DNA of 60,000 nucleotides, taken from assembly GCF_963678635.1 (NCBI RefSeq), contig NC_087065.1, positions 76,239,786-76,299,785 on the forward strand, read 5' to 3'. The translations under genes were made by a program, and so were the position numbers. This DNA comes from Symsagittifera roscoffensis. Taxonomy: Eukaryota > Xenacoelomorpha > Acoela > Convolutidae. Shown piece by piece: positions 10,152-16,593 of the stretch (the first letter of the stretch is position 1; each line of letters opens with the position of its first letter). The notes under the pieces are model-generated. The model worked only from the letters and a program-made list of their open reading frames with translations. It was not told the origin of the DNA and made no database searches.

Positions 10152-10368
10152 TCTGTTTATCCGGTTACCAAACCTACGTTACTCACTCATTGGAGTAGAA
10201 AAACACTCTGAAAACTTTTATCTTTTACATGTGACTAAGGTTAACTCCAGTATAGCAACTACAATAACAGTTCCAGGAAATCACCCTAATTTCCTTGAAC
10301 TAAGTCATTTTCTTGCTTTTGACACAAATGCAGAATTTTTTCTAAATCCACCTATTTTCTCTAATTAG
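10129..10368 (+). CDS. Family A accessory ORF 5 (A5), 79 aa
   Basis: ATG 10,129 lies within the end of A4 (overlap of 23 nt in another frame). The N-terminus RNLFIRLPNLRYSLIGV resembles the LLIQLP segment of A2, and the C-terminus has a Pro-Asn-Phe-Leu-Glu-Leu block where others have Lys-Tyr-aromatic-Leu. It has no recognised domain. The overlap argues that these ORFs are expressed, if at all, from a polycistronic or multiply spliced transcript. Confidence 0.45.
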   Translation: MISLTSRNLFIRLPNLRYSLIGVEKHSENFYLLHVTKVNSSIATTITVPGNHPNFLELSHFLAFDTNAEFFLNPPIFSN

Positions 10369-10456
10369 AAAAAATGATTTTTAATATCAACGACCAACCA
10401 GTTTAGTTATTCATATAAAGAAAACATTTGAATTACAACCACATTTACCAGTTTAC

Positions 10457-10609
10457 ATGATAGTTAATGTTCGATACATCGAAACAGGTACTTTTGAGGA
10501 ACTTAGTATTTACCCCACTTCCCGATATTGGCCATTCTTTCTTTTTGGATCTGATCACCCAGAGTCTTGTCCTACCAATATTGAATGTGAACATTGTACC
10601 TTAGACTAG
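10457..10609 (+). CDS. Family A accessory ORF 6 (A6), 50 aa, truncated
   Basis: Short ORF from ATG 10,457 to TAG 10,607-10,609. It contains RYIETGTFEELSIYPTSRYW, which matches A4 in the Gly-Thr-x-Glu and Tyr-Trp-Pro/Asn-Phe-Phe-Leu positions. It lacks the N-terminal third of the family. Its start sits on a roughly 30-nt sequence repeated at 10,924-10,952, so its 5' end may have been rebuilt by recombination. It ends in a Cys-containing tail (CEHC) not seen in the others. Confidence 0.4.
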   Translation: MIVNVRYIETGTFEELSIYPTSRYWPFFLFGSDHPESCPTNIECEHCTLD

Positions 10610-10843
10610 AATGATAATTTTTACGAAGGAACCTTTGTCCAAATTAAAGGGTTCCAACGCTCCTTCATTCTAGCAGAAAATTTCAAAATAATCCCCATTT
10701 TTATAATTCATTTCGAAACGCTTTATAATGGCGAACTACGCAGCACCATTATTAAACCAAGCAATAAATACTGGCATTTAATACTATGTCTTGCAAATAG
10801 CCTAACATTTCCCATTCCCTGCGATCTAGACCAGATTGAATGA
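10610..10843 (+). CDS. Family A accessory frame 7 (A7), no ATG
   Basis: An open frame directly after the A6 stop and in the same frame, 77 codons to TGA 10,841-10,843, with no ATG. It carries LYNGELRSTIIKPSNKYWHL, the same Gly-Glu ... Ser-x-Lys-Tyr-Trp-x-Leu pattern as A4 and A6. Either A6 and A7 are two modules of one gene separated by TAG, or A7 has lost its start. No function can be assigned. Confidence 0.35.
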   Translation, partial: NDNFYEGTFVQIKGFQRSFILAENFKIIPIFIIHFETLYNGELRSTIIKPSNKYWHLILCLANSLTFPIPCDLDQIE

Positions 10844-10852
10844 GCAGTGAGA

Positions 10853-11080
10853 ATGACAACTGAATGTCTTATATGTTTGGAAATTTGCGATCAAATGAAA
10901 AAATTACACAAAATTTACCTCCACAACCACATTTACAAGTTTACATGATAGTTTGCGTTAATACCCAGACGCCCTCATTTAGTTTGCGTTAATTGTTATT
11001 ATAAACTCAAGCTAAGAGCTAGTACACCATTCGCAAAAATTCCTTGCCCCATTTGCAGGCAGATTATAAAATTAATTAAT
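10853..11080 (+). pseudogene. RING-like ORF 1 (frame-broken)
   Basis: ATG 10,853 starts a peptide with CLICLEIC and a His-rich stretch, then stops at TGA after 31 codons. In another frame from 10,952 the sequence PHLVCVNCYY ... IPCPICRQ follows, which is the second half of a RING finger (His, Cys-x2-Cys, Cys-Pro-x-Cys). The two halves together hold the ligand pattern of a RING domain, whose known members mostly act as ubiquitin E3 ligases. The break coincides with a duplicated patch (10,924-10,952 matches 10,436-10,464). The second half runs without a stop into RING-2. Confidence 0.5.
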
Positions 11081-11263
11081 ATGACAGAATACGATGTCTG
11101 TAATATCTGCAACCAATTAGTGTTATCCAGAAACAAACGAAAGGGTAAACATATGATAGTTAAGCACTCTTATATTACTGTATGCAATAACTGCATTGAG
11201 AAATGTAAAAACATCTGCCCTATCTGTTTTTCCAAAATTGCCTTTGATGAGTTTTGGGCATAA
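11081..11263 (+). CDS. RING-like ORF 2, 60 aa
   Basis: Small ORF from ATG 11,081. Ligands in order: C-x2-C (CNIC), a basic spacer RNKRKGKH, then HSYITVCNNC, then CPIC. This gives a compact zinc-binding domain close to a C3HC4 RING with almost nothing outside it. Upstream the frame is open into the second half of RING-1, so a double-RING protein is also possible. The TAA at 11,261-11,263 falls just before the start of RING-3. E3 activity is only an inference from the fold family. Confidence 0.6.
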   Translation: MTEYDVCNICNQLVLSRNKRKGKHMIVKHSYITVCNNCIEKCKNICPICFSKIAFDEFWA

Positions 11264-11277
11264 ATTCTTTTTATACA

Positions 11278-11517
11278 ATGGTAATTGAATGCCCTGTTTC
11301 TCAAGAATTGAAAACAACCCTTCAATTAAGAAAACTTCACAAAAGAAAGTATCCACAATCCTTTCATTTTATTTGTAATGAATGCTACATGTCTCTCAAA
11401 TCAAAAACTAACTTAATTTTTGACAAATTCTTATGCCAAATATGCCACCAGGATGTTCACGTATTAAATTTCGAACTAATTAACAAATGTCTGACCTGTA
11501 AAGGCAATAAAAAATGA
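11278..11517 (+). CDS. RING-like ORF 3, 79 aa
   Basis: ORF with ATG 11,278 (the frame opens at 11,254). It has CPVS where a RING would have C-x2-C, so the second ligand is Ser here, followed by FHFICNEC, FLCQICHQ and a terminal CLTC. The His-x2-C-x2-C and C-x2-C pairs are intact. This is a degenerate RING of the same array. It is separated by 14 nt from RING-2 and by 36 nt from the next ORF, again compactly packed. Confidence 0.55.
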   Translation: MVIECPVSQELKTTLQLRKLHKRKYPQSFHFICNECYMSLKSKTNLIFDKFLCQICHQDVHVLNFELINKCLTCKGNKK

Positions 11518-11553
11518 ATAAACAATTATGCTGTTTGTTTAGGAAGTCGCAAA

Positions 11554-11760
11554 ATGTTCTGCTTGGTAATGGACATTGATTTTGTCCTTGATTATAATCT
11601 CCTCGTCCAAGTTGACGGTTACCAAGCGCGCACAAACCGTATTTATATTCATCCCGATCAACAGCAGTTGGATATTTTTTGCACACGTTATAGTCCTGGC
11701 TTCCACGATGAAAAAAAATTTACTGTCAAAGCAGCAGTAGATTTTTTAATATTATCTTAA
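11554..11760 (+). CDS. Small ORF between RING arrays (A8, possible family A)
   Basis: A 68-codon ORF from ATG 11,554 ending at TAA 11,758-11,760. The first part, DIDFVLDYNLLVQVDGYQ, resembles the ILDR..LLIQLPGY start of A2; the rest has no match I can see. It ends 15 nt before the target-site duplication of the non-LTR insertion. It may be an outlying family A member. No domain recognised. Confidence 0.4.
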   Translation: MFCLVMDIDFVLDYNLLVQVDGYQARTNRIYIHPDQQQLDIFCTRYSPGFHDEKKFTVKAAVDFLILS

Positions 11761-11775
11761 ATGCATTCAACAATG

Positions 11776-11788
11776 ACGAAGATGTTAT
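11776..11788 (+). repeat. Left copy of 13-nt target-site duplication
   Basis: ACGAAGATGTTAT precedes the GC-rich element and is repeated exactly at 15,452-15,464. The flanks differ beyond it (G before the left copy, A before the right), so the duplication is 13 nt. Confidence 0.85.
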
Positions 11789-12750
11789 TGTCCCGGAAGG
11801 AGAGAGCCTTTTTGCGGTGGGAACAACAACCAGAGGACTACGAGGACTCCGGTTGCAAACTCTCTGGATCGGGAGCGACGACCCGACCTCTGCTACCAGC
11901 AGACCAACGTCAAACTCCTCTCACCGAGCGCCCATGCGTGGGACCCTCGGCCGGGTTTTTGTTATCGGATCAGCCTAAGCCGGCGAGTCTGATCCGCACC
12001 CTCCTACTAAGAGCCGGCGTCGAGCCAAACCCTGGACCACCCAGACGCCCTCAGACACTGAAATCCCCCTGCACGGTGTGCACTGAAACCTGGGGAGGCG
12101 GCACCACCGTATGGTGCCACTGCTGCGGAACCTGGATTCACCAGCGGTGTAGCGGCATTCGGACTGTGGCCGAATGCCACAGAGACTACGTCTGCCCGGG
12201 GTGTCCACCAGTCACGCCTTTCAGTGCACCCACACCCTCCCAAGCAACCACCCAGACTGTCGACCCTCCAACCCCCACTACACCATCCCACCCCACCAAA
12301 CGAGTTCCCATCCCCCCTCCAAATCCACGACCCCGACAACCGAAGGCAGAGCCACTGACGTTCCTGCAACTAAATTGCAACGGGATACGGAACCAAACAA
12401 CAGAACTGAGCCGTTTTCTCCGTACCCGTAAGATCAAAGTGGCCGCCTTGCAGGAGACAAAGCTCACCGCCAAAGGGAAAGACCCAGTCTTTGGAGACTA
12501 CACTGTGGTCCGAAAAGACCGAGGAAGCGGAGCCGGCGGAGGACTTATGTTTCTCGTGCACCACACAATCCCTTTCACCCCTGTGGACGAGAACACACCT
12601 CCTGGCGAGCCCCTCAAACACCAATCGATTCAAATCCCACTCCTAAACGAGGTGCTCACAATAAGAAACGTGTACATCCCCCCAGCAGTAGCTGCCCCTC
12701 GAACTTCACCCCCTCGTATACCCCTTTCCTCGAGACTAGATGCTCCCTGA
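11789..12750 (+). CDS. Non-LTR element: PHD finger, 2A-like motif, endonuclease N-terminal half
   Basis: The frame is open through the left boundary; in-frame ATGs lie in the target-site duplication or just upstream, so the true start is uncertain. GVEPNPGP is encoded at 12,016-12,039, a 2A-like ribosome-skipping motif preceded by a Leu-rich stretch. A PHD-type finger follows (CTVC ... WCHCCGTW-I-H-x2-C ... CPGC, about 12,070-12,210), then a Pro/Thr-rich linker. The endonuclease begins at about 12,355 with LQLNCNG and ALQETKL, the metal-binding Asn and Glu motifs of APE-like nucleases. The frame closes at TGA 12,748-12,750 in mid-domain; the rest of the endonuclease is in another frame. Confidence 0.8.
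12016..12039 (+). other. 2A-like ribosome-skipping motif
   Basis: The codons read G-V-E-P-N-P-G-P after a Leu-Leu-Leu-Arg-Ala stretch. The family consensus is D-x-E-x-N-P-G-P with the break before the last Pro. Here the first residue is Gly instead of Asp, so activity is uncertain. 2A-like motifs near the N-terminus are established in APE-type non-LTR elements of several invertebrates. Confidence 0.65.
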
Positions 12751-12806
12751 TACTGGGCGACATCAACGCACGCGACCCCCTTTGGTGCTCGTCCATTCAG
12801 GACTAG

Positions 12807-14309
12807 CGCGGAAAGACCCTAGCCGACGAAATTGAGGCATCGAGCTTTGGAGCGCTGAACACACCCACAGCGACCCGTATGCCAACTTCGGGCCAGGCAA
12901 CCTCTCCTGACGTATCCCTTGCCTCAGAAGATCTCCTGTCGAAACTGAGCTGGGAGACGGAAACCACGCTGAGCTCCGACCACCTGCCAGTCATCATCAG
13001 ACTATCAACCAGTCCCCTGACAATTTCAGCCCCGAACAAGACCTTCACAAACTTCCTCTGCGCGGACTGGGACGGCTTCAAGTCGGAGACAGAAGCTGCG
13101 TTCACTTCTCTTGAGGAGCAGCCCGATCCCTACAAAGGAGAAAGGTTGTTCCGCGAGATCGTAAACAAGGTAGCCAAGCACCACATCCCGTCTGGCCGTC
13201 GCCCAACGAGCACTCCAGGCCTACCGCCAGAAGCGGCCAAGCTCACCAGCCAACGCGATGCCCTGAGGACAAACAACCCCACATCCCCAGACTTGCCACT
13301 CCTCAACAACAAAATCGAGATGATCCTCAGGAAGTCCCAAACTGCCCGATGGCACGAATACCTCCAGACATTTGATCACAAAACAAAACCAGAGAAACTC
13401 TGGAGGACCATTCGTATCATTGACGGCAAAAAACGCGACCCGCCAAATCCGTCCATCAGGTTTGACGGACGCACATACACCCGACCTAAGGACCAAGCCA
13501 GACTTTTCAACAAGCATTTGACGGCCCCAATCAAACACGAAAGCTCAAAAGAGAACCGAGTCATCAAACGCAAATTGAAGTCACTTTCCCTCGAAACCCC
13601 CATACAGACGACCCCGTCCCAAGTCAGCAAGGCGATCCGCAAGTGCAAGAGTTCGAAGGCGTGCGGCCCCGATGGGCTAAACGCACTGCATTTGAAAAAC
13701 CTCGGACAGCACGGCGTCGCCTGGCTGACCAAAGTTTTCAATGGCTCCCTCGCGAAGTCCCAAATCCCCGCCATCTGGAAAAAATCAATTGTCATACCAC
13801 TACTCAAGCCCGGAAAACCCCCACAGGACTGGTCCTCCTACCGCCCCGTCTCGTTACTCTGCCCCGCTGTCAAAATTTTGGAAGCCTGCATCCTCCCAAT
13901 ACTTCAATCCCACCTGACCCCAGAAACACACCAACACGGCTTCCGCCCCCTCCACTCAACCACAACTGCCATGCTCGAAATCTCCAGCGCGGTCGCCGAC
14001 GGTTTCAACCAAAAGAAACCGGCAGACCGCACGGTACTGGTGACACTAGACCTTTCCAAGGCCTTTGATATGGTATGTCACCGCACCCTGCTGGAGAAAT
14101 TGAGCAGAACTTCACTACCTCCTTCGCTGACCTGCTGGCTCTCAGGGTACCTGACCGGCCGCCAAGCACGCACCCTGTTCCGCGGTGAGACATCTCCCGC
14201 CAGAATTGTCCGAACAGGTGTTCCGCAAGGCTCAGTCATATCACCGACTCTGTTTAACTCCTACGTTGGCTCCCTCCCCCCCCCCCTCCCGAGGGTGTCA
14301 ACGTGGTGA
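12807..14309 (+). CDS. Non-LTR element: endonuclease C-terminal half and RT fingers-palm
   Basis: The frame holds the rest of the endonuclease (GDINARDPLW is encoded just upstream, before TAG 12,804-12,806; SSDHLPV near 12,975-12,995). It then covers the RT: KACGPDGL, IVIPLLKPGK, SSYRPVSLL, QHGFRPLHST, LDLSKAFD with the first catalytic Asp, and GVPQGSVISP. Frame usage changes at a run of C (about 14,275-14,287), after which the YADD motif is found in a different frame. A first in-frame ATG is at 12,879 but is unlikely to be the genuine start. RT motifs fit the Jockey/CR1/L1-like superfamily. Confidence 0.8.
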   Translation, partial: RGKTLADEIEASSFGALNTPTATRMPTSGQATSPDVSLASEDLLSKLSWETETTLSSDHLPVIIRLSTSPLTISAPNKTFTNFLCADWDGFKSETEAAFTSLEEQPDPYKGERLFREIVNKVAKHHIPSGRRPTSTPGLPPEAAKLTSQRDALRTNNPTSPDLPLLNNKIEMILRKSQTARWHEYLQTFDHKTKPEKLWRTIRIIDGKKRDPPNPSIRFDGRTYTRPKDQARLFNKHLTAPIKHESSKENRVIKRKLKSLSLETPIQTTPSQVSKAIRKCKSSKACGPDGLNALHLKNLGQHGVAWLTKVFNGSLAKSQIPAIWKKSIVIPLLKPGKPPQDWSSYRPVSLLCPAVKILEACILPILQSHLTPETHQHGFRPLHSTTTAMLEISSAVADGFNQKKPADRTVLVTLDLSKAFDMVCHRTLLEKLSRTSLPPSLTCWLSGYLTGRQARTLFRGETSPARIVRTGVPQGSVISPTLFNSYVGSLPPPLPRVSTW

Positions 14310-14467
14310 GCTACGCAGACGACGTGACGCCCTGGGCCAGCGGGCCGAAGATCAATATCATCACCGATAAGTTGAAGCCATACCTCGACTCCCTAGCGTC
14401 CTACTTTCAATCCCTCAAACTCGCACTCTCCCCCCGGAAAATGCGCTGTAACATTACTCACGCCTGA
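14291..14467 (+). pseudogene. Non-LTR element: RT catalytic YADD segment (frameshifted)
   Basis: A short frame between two shifts. It encodes the catalytic box SYADDV at about 14,309-14,326 and the following thumb start, up to TGA 14,465-14,467. Without this segment the polymerase would lack its active site, so the upstream and downstream frames belong to one interrupted gene. Confidence 0.75.
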
Positions 14468-15422
14468 CACCAAGGAATGCAACGTACAACCACACTTGAC
14501 GGTGGCAGATATCCCGCTCAAGTTGGAAAAACACCCCAAATTACTTGGTGTCAGGTTTGACCCGATGTTCAAGTTCGGGGAACATTGCAGGGTCGCTGCC
14601 TCCAACGCCTCCAGGGCGGTCAACGCCACGAAGGCCTTGGCAGGCACGGACTGGGGACAGGACACGGAAACGCTACTCGTGACTTTCAAAGCCCTGGTCA
14701 GGCCTCGTCTCGAATACGCGGCCCCAGTTTGGTCTACAGTCGCATCCGAGACCAGTGTCAAGCGTCTGCAGACCATCCAAAACGCGGCTCTGCGGGTCGC
14801 CACCGGGAACCATCTTATGGCCCCCCAAAGCCACCTACACGAAGAGACGCAGGTCCTCCCGGTGAAAGCCCACACGGCAATGCTTGCAACACAACATCTC
14901 TTGGCTTGCCACCTCCCCGAACACCCTGGTCAGAGACTCCTCGAGAAACCTCCTCCCCCCCGCAAAATGAAACCCACACTTGTCTCTGCCCATGCCCCCC
15001 GTCTGGAACACCTCCTCGAAGGCGTTGACCTGCCGCTACCAACGAAGGAGTACCGACGGCTCCTGAAAACTGTGCACATAGAGACGGTGGCGACGACAAC
15101 CCAGTCGTATCCGCCGTCTGGAGTCCTCGGTACAAGACCCCCTCCTGTCAACGTCCGAGAGGAGAAGACTCTACCCAGACGTACTCGGAGGACCCTCAGC
15201 CAACTTCGGTCCGGCTACAGTCAACACCTGTTGTCGTACCGGGCCAGGCTCGAACCAGACCAAGGGTCCTCCTGTCCCCTCTGCCATACAGCCCCCCACA
15301 CGACTGCCCACCTGTTCCAGTGCCCCACAAACCCCACTGACCTCCCCCGCACTGCCCTTTGGACAAACCCGGTGGAAGTCGCCCGTTTCATTGACCTGGC
15401 CGGGGTACACCCCACAATGTAG
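14439..15422 (+). CDS. Non-LTR element: RT thumb and C-terminal CCHC domain
   Basis: The frame is open from about 14,439 to TAG 15,420-15,422. It begins with KLLGVRFD, the usual RT thumb motif, followed by the RLEYAAPVW and LQTIQNAALR blocks typical of the C-terminal region of Jockey/CR1-like elements. Near the end is CPLCHTAPHTTAHLFQC, a CCHC-type zinc motif found in the same place in many APE-type elements. The 3' UTR is only about 30 nt and ends in ACA repeats. Confidence 0.8.
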   Translation, partial: KCAVTLLTPDTKECNVQPHLTVADIPLKLEKHPKLLGVRFDPMFKFGEHCRVAASNASRAVNATKALAGTDWGQDTETLLVTFKALVRPRLEYAAPVWSTVASETSVKRLQTIQNAALRVATGNHLMAPQSHLHEETQVLPVKAHTAMLATQHLLACHLPEHPGQRLLEKPPPPRKMKPTLVSAHAPRLEHLLEGVDLPLPTKEYRRLLKTVHIETVATTTQSYPPSGVLGTRPPPVNVREEKTLPRRTRRTLSQLRSGYSQHLLSYRARLEPDQGSSCPLCHTAPHTTAHLFQCPTNPTDLPRTALWTNPVEVARFIDLAGVHPTM

Positions 15423-15451
15423 GGCCCCGGCGAGAGGCAACTACAACAACA

Positions 15452-15464
15452 ACGAAGATGTTAT
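15452..15464 (+). repeat. Right copy of 13-nt target-site duplication
   Basis: Exact copy of 11,776-11,788, directly after the ACA-type 3' tail of the non-LTR element. AT-rich E1 sequence resumes here. Confidence 0.85.
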
Positions 15465-15524
15465 CGACATAAATTTCCAAACCTCCAATCGACTTATTTT
15501 TTAAATCTTTCCTTCTTTAAAAAA

Positions 15525-16133
15525 ATGATTCAGATAACTTTACCAGCTTTTATATGTAAAATTTTTCAAGCTTGTTATTTTTATTTCCAAAGTTTTCTTT
15601 ATGTTTCTCAACCCATACTACAGTACTTCCGAAAAACCATTGAACAACCCACTCTTGAATGCCCAATTTGTTACTTACTAAAGTCAAAATTCAAGAAACA
15701 ACATAATAACGAGCCATATCATCTACCACACTTTATCTGTATAGACTGTCATGAGCAATTTATAGCCCATTTTTCTAAATATGGACAGATTTTATGCCCC
15801 ATTTGCCAAGTCCCAAATTATCACTTTCATATTACTCCCCTTGTTGTTTATGCGATAGTATGGTTAAAAGCGCAAATTGGGGAAGTACCCAGACCCAAAG
15901 TATGGCAAGCTATCAACATCTTACTGATTGCCATCAAGGTATCACTATTTGTACAAGATGCCTCCCTAATACTGCAAAATTTTGTCCCTTATGCCACATC
16001 CCTTGTGATTTTTCCGACCCCTGGAATTAATTATCCACACTATCCGATGTCATTATACAATTCCTCTACACTTCTACATTTGGTAAGGCCTCAACCCTTC
16101 AGTAATTCGCTCACAATTTATATATCTTTATAA
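15525..16133 (+). CDS. RING-like ORF 4, up to 202 aa
   Basis: ATG 15,525 starts a protein with a hydrophobic N-terminal segment of about 40 residues that could anchor it in a membrane. A full RING pattern follows: CPIC, PHFICIDCHEQF, ILCPICQ (about 15,660-15,807). The remaining 110 residues are hydrophobic and overlap RING-5 in another frame. Either the tail or RING-5 could be non-coding; both frames are open. A membrane-anchored RING is a common layout of viral and cellular E3 ligases, but no activity can be shown here. Confidence 0.6.
   Translation: MIQITLPAFICKIFQACYFYFQSFLYVSQPILQYFRKTIEQPTLECPICYLLKSKFKKQHNNEPYHLPHFICIDCHEQFIAHFSKYGQILCPICQVPNYHFHITPLVVYAIVWLKAQIGEVPRPKVWQAINILLIAIKVSLFVQDASLILQNFVPYATSLVIFPTPGINYPHYPMSLYNSSTLLHLVRPQPFSNSLTIYISL
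15794..16030 (+). CDS. RING-like ORF 5, 78 aa, overlaps RING-4
   Basis: ATG 15,794 lies at the last Cys pair of RING-4, in a different frame. Ligands: CCLC, then DCHQGITICTRC, then FCPLC, a complete RING order with His-x4-Cys-x2-Cys. The protein ends at TAA 16,028-16,030. The conservation of all zinc ligands argues that this frame, not the RING-4 tail, was under selection over 15,840-16,010. Confidence 0.6.
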   Translation: MPHLPSPKLSLSYYSPCCLCDSMVKSANWGSTQTQSMASYQHLTDCHQGITICTRCLPNTAKFCPLCHIPCDFSDPWN

Positions 16134-16218
16134 ACAACAGTAAACACAAAATACCCTTTAAATATGCTATATTATATACTATTTACCCCCCCCCCTGTTT
16201 TTTCTAGTCCCTTTTACC

Positions 16219-16225
16219 TATAAAA
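16219..16225 (+). promoter_or_regulatory. TATA-box-like site
   Basis: TATAAAA within CTATAAAAGGGG. Ten nucleotides downstream is ATG directly followed by GTAAGC (16,235-16,243), a strong splice-donor match. AATAAA follows at 16,395-16,400 and a GT-rich run at 16,434-16,455. Together these could be an LTR core or a separate promoter plus poly(A) site. The stretch 16,134-16,593 contains no supported ORF. Confidence 0.4.
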
Positions 16226-16394
16226 GGGGACCCCATGGTAAGCCTGTGGATGACCCCAGGTGGACACACATTTAAGATTAGGGGTTAATTAATGCCCAAA
16301 TTTCCATTTTTTGCTTTAATTACATTTGCATTTTTGCTTTAAGTTTCATATCTGAGCTTAACTCAGTGTTGTAAAGTGCTTTATTCCTGTGGTT

Positions 16395-16400
16395 AATAAA
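16395..16400 (+). terminator. Poly(A) signal AATAAA with GT-rich element downstream
   Basis: AATAAA in GGTTAATAAACACC, followed 35-55 nt later by T- and GT-rich sequence (GTGGTGGGTTTGTGTG), the expected order for a polyadenylation site. It may end transcripts of the E1 accessory region. Confidence 0.45.
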
Positions 16401-16593
16401 CACCATGATCGTTTTTTTTTTTCATTTTTTTTCCGTGGTGGGTTTGTGTGAAACCACAAGATTATATGTTCCACCTTTTATATATACAATTTTACACTTT
16501 GTCCTTCATTGTTCAAAATAGTTGATAATTAGCCTGAATATCCGAATGTAATTCGGGATTTTGAATATTTGGTCATTTTATATTGATGTTTAG

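Larger units (their letters stand above)
11789..15451 (+). mobile_element. APE-type non-LTR retrotransposon (Jockey/CR1-like), full-length-looking, frame-broken
   Basis: A GC-rich block of 3663 nt with a sharp composition change at both ends. It is bounded by a perfect 13-nt direct repeat, ends in a short ACA-type tail (CTACAACAACAAC), and encodes in order a PHD finger, a 2A-like motif, an AP-like endonuclease, an RT with YADD and a C-terminal CCHC-like motif. These are the hallmarks of APE-type LINEs. The coding sequence is interrupted by a frameshift near 12.7 kb, TAG at 12,804-12,806, a shift at the poly-C run near 14,280 and another near 14.45 kb. Insertion is into the accessory region of E1, so it is younger than E1. 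Confidence 0.9.

Noticed and set aside
16181-16192. Poly-C run considered as polypurine tract of a minus-strand element
   Set aside because: No LTR-like TG follows on the minus strand and no minus-strand element is present there.
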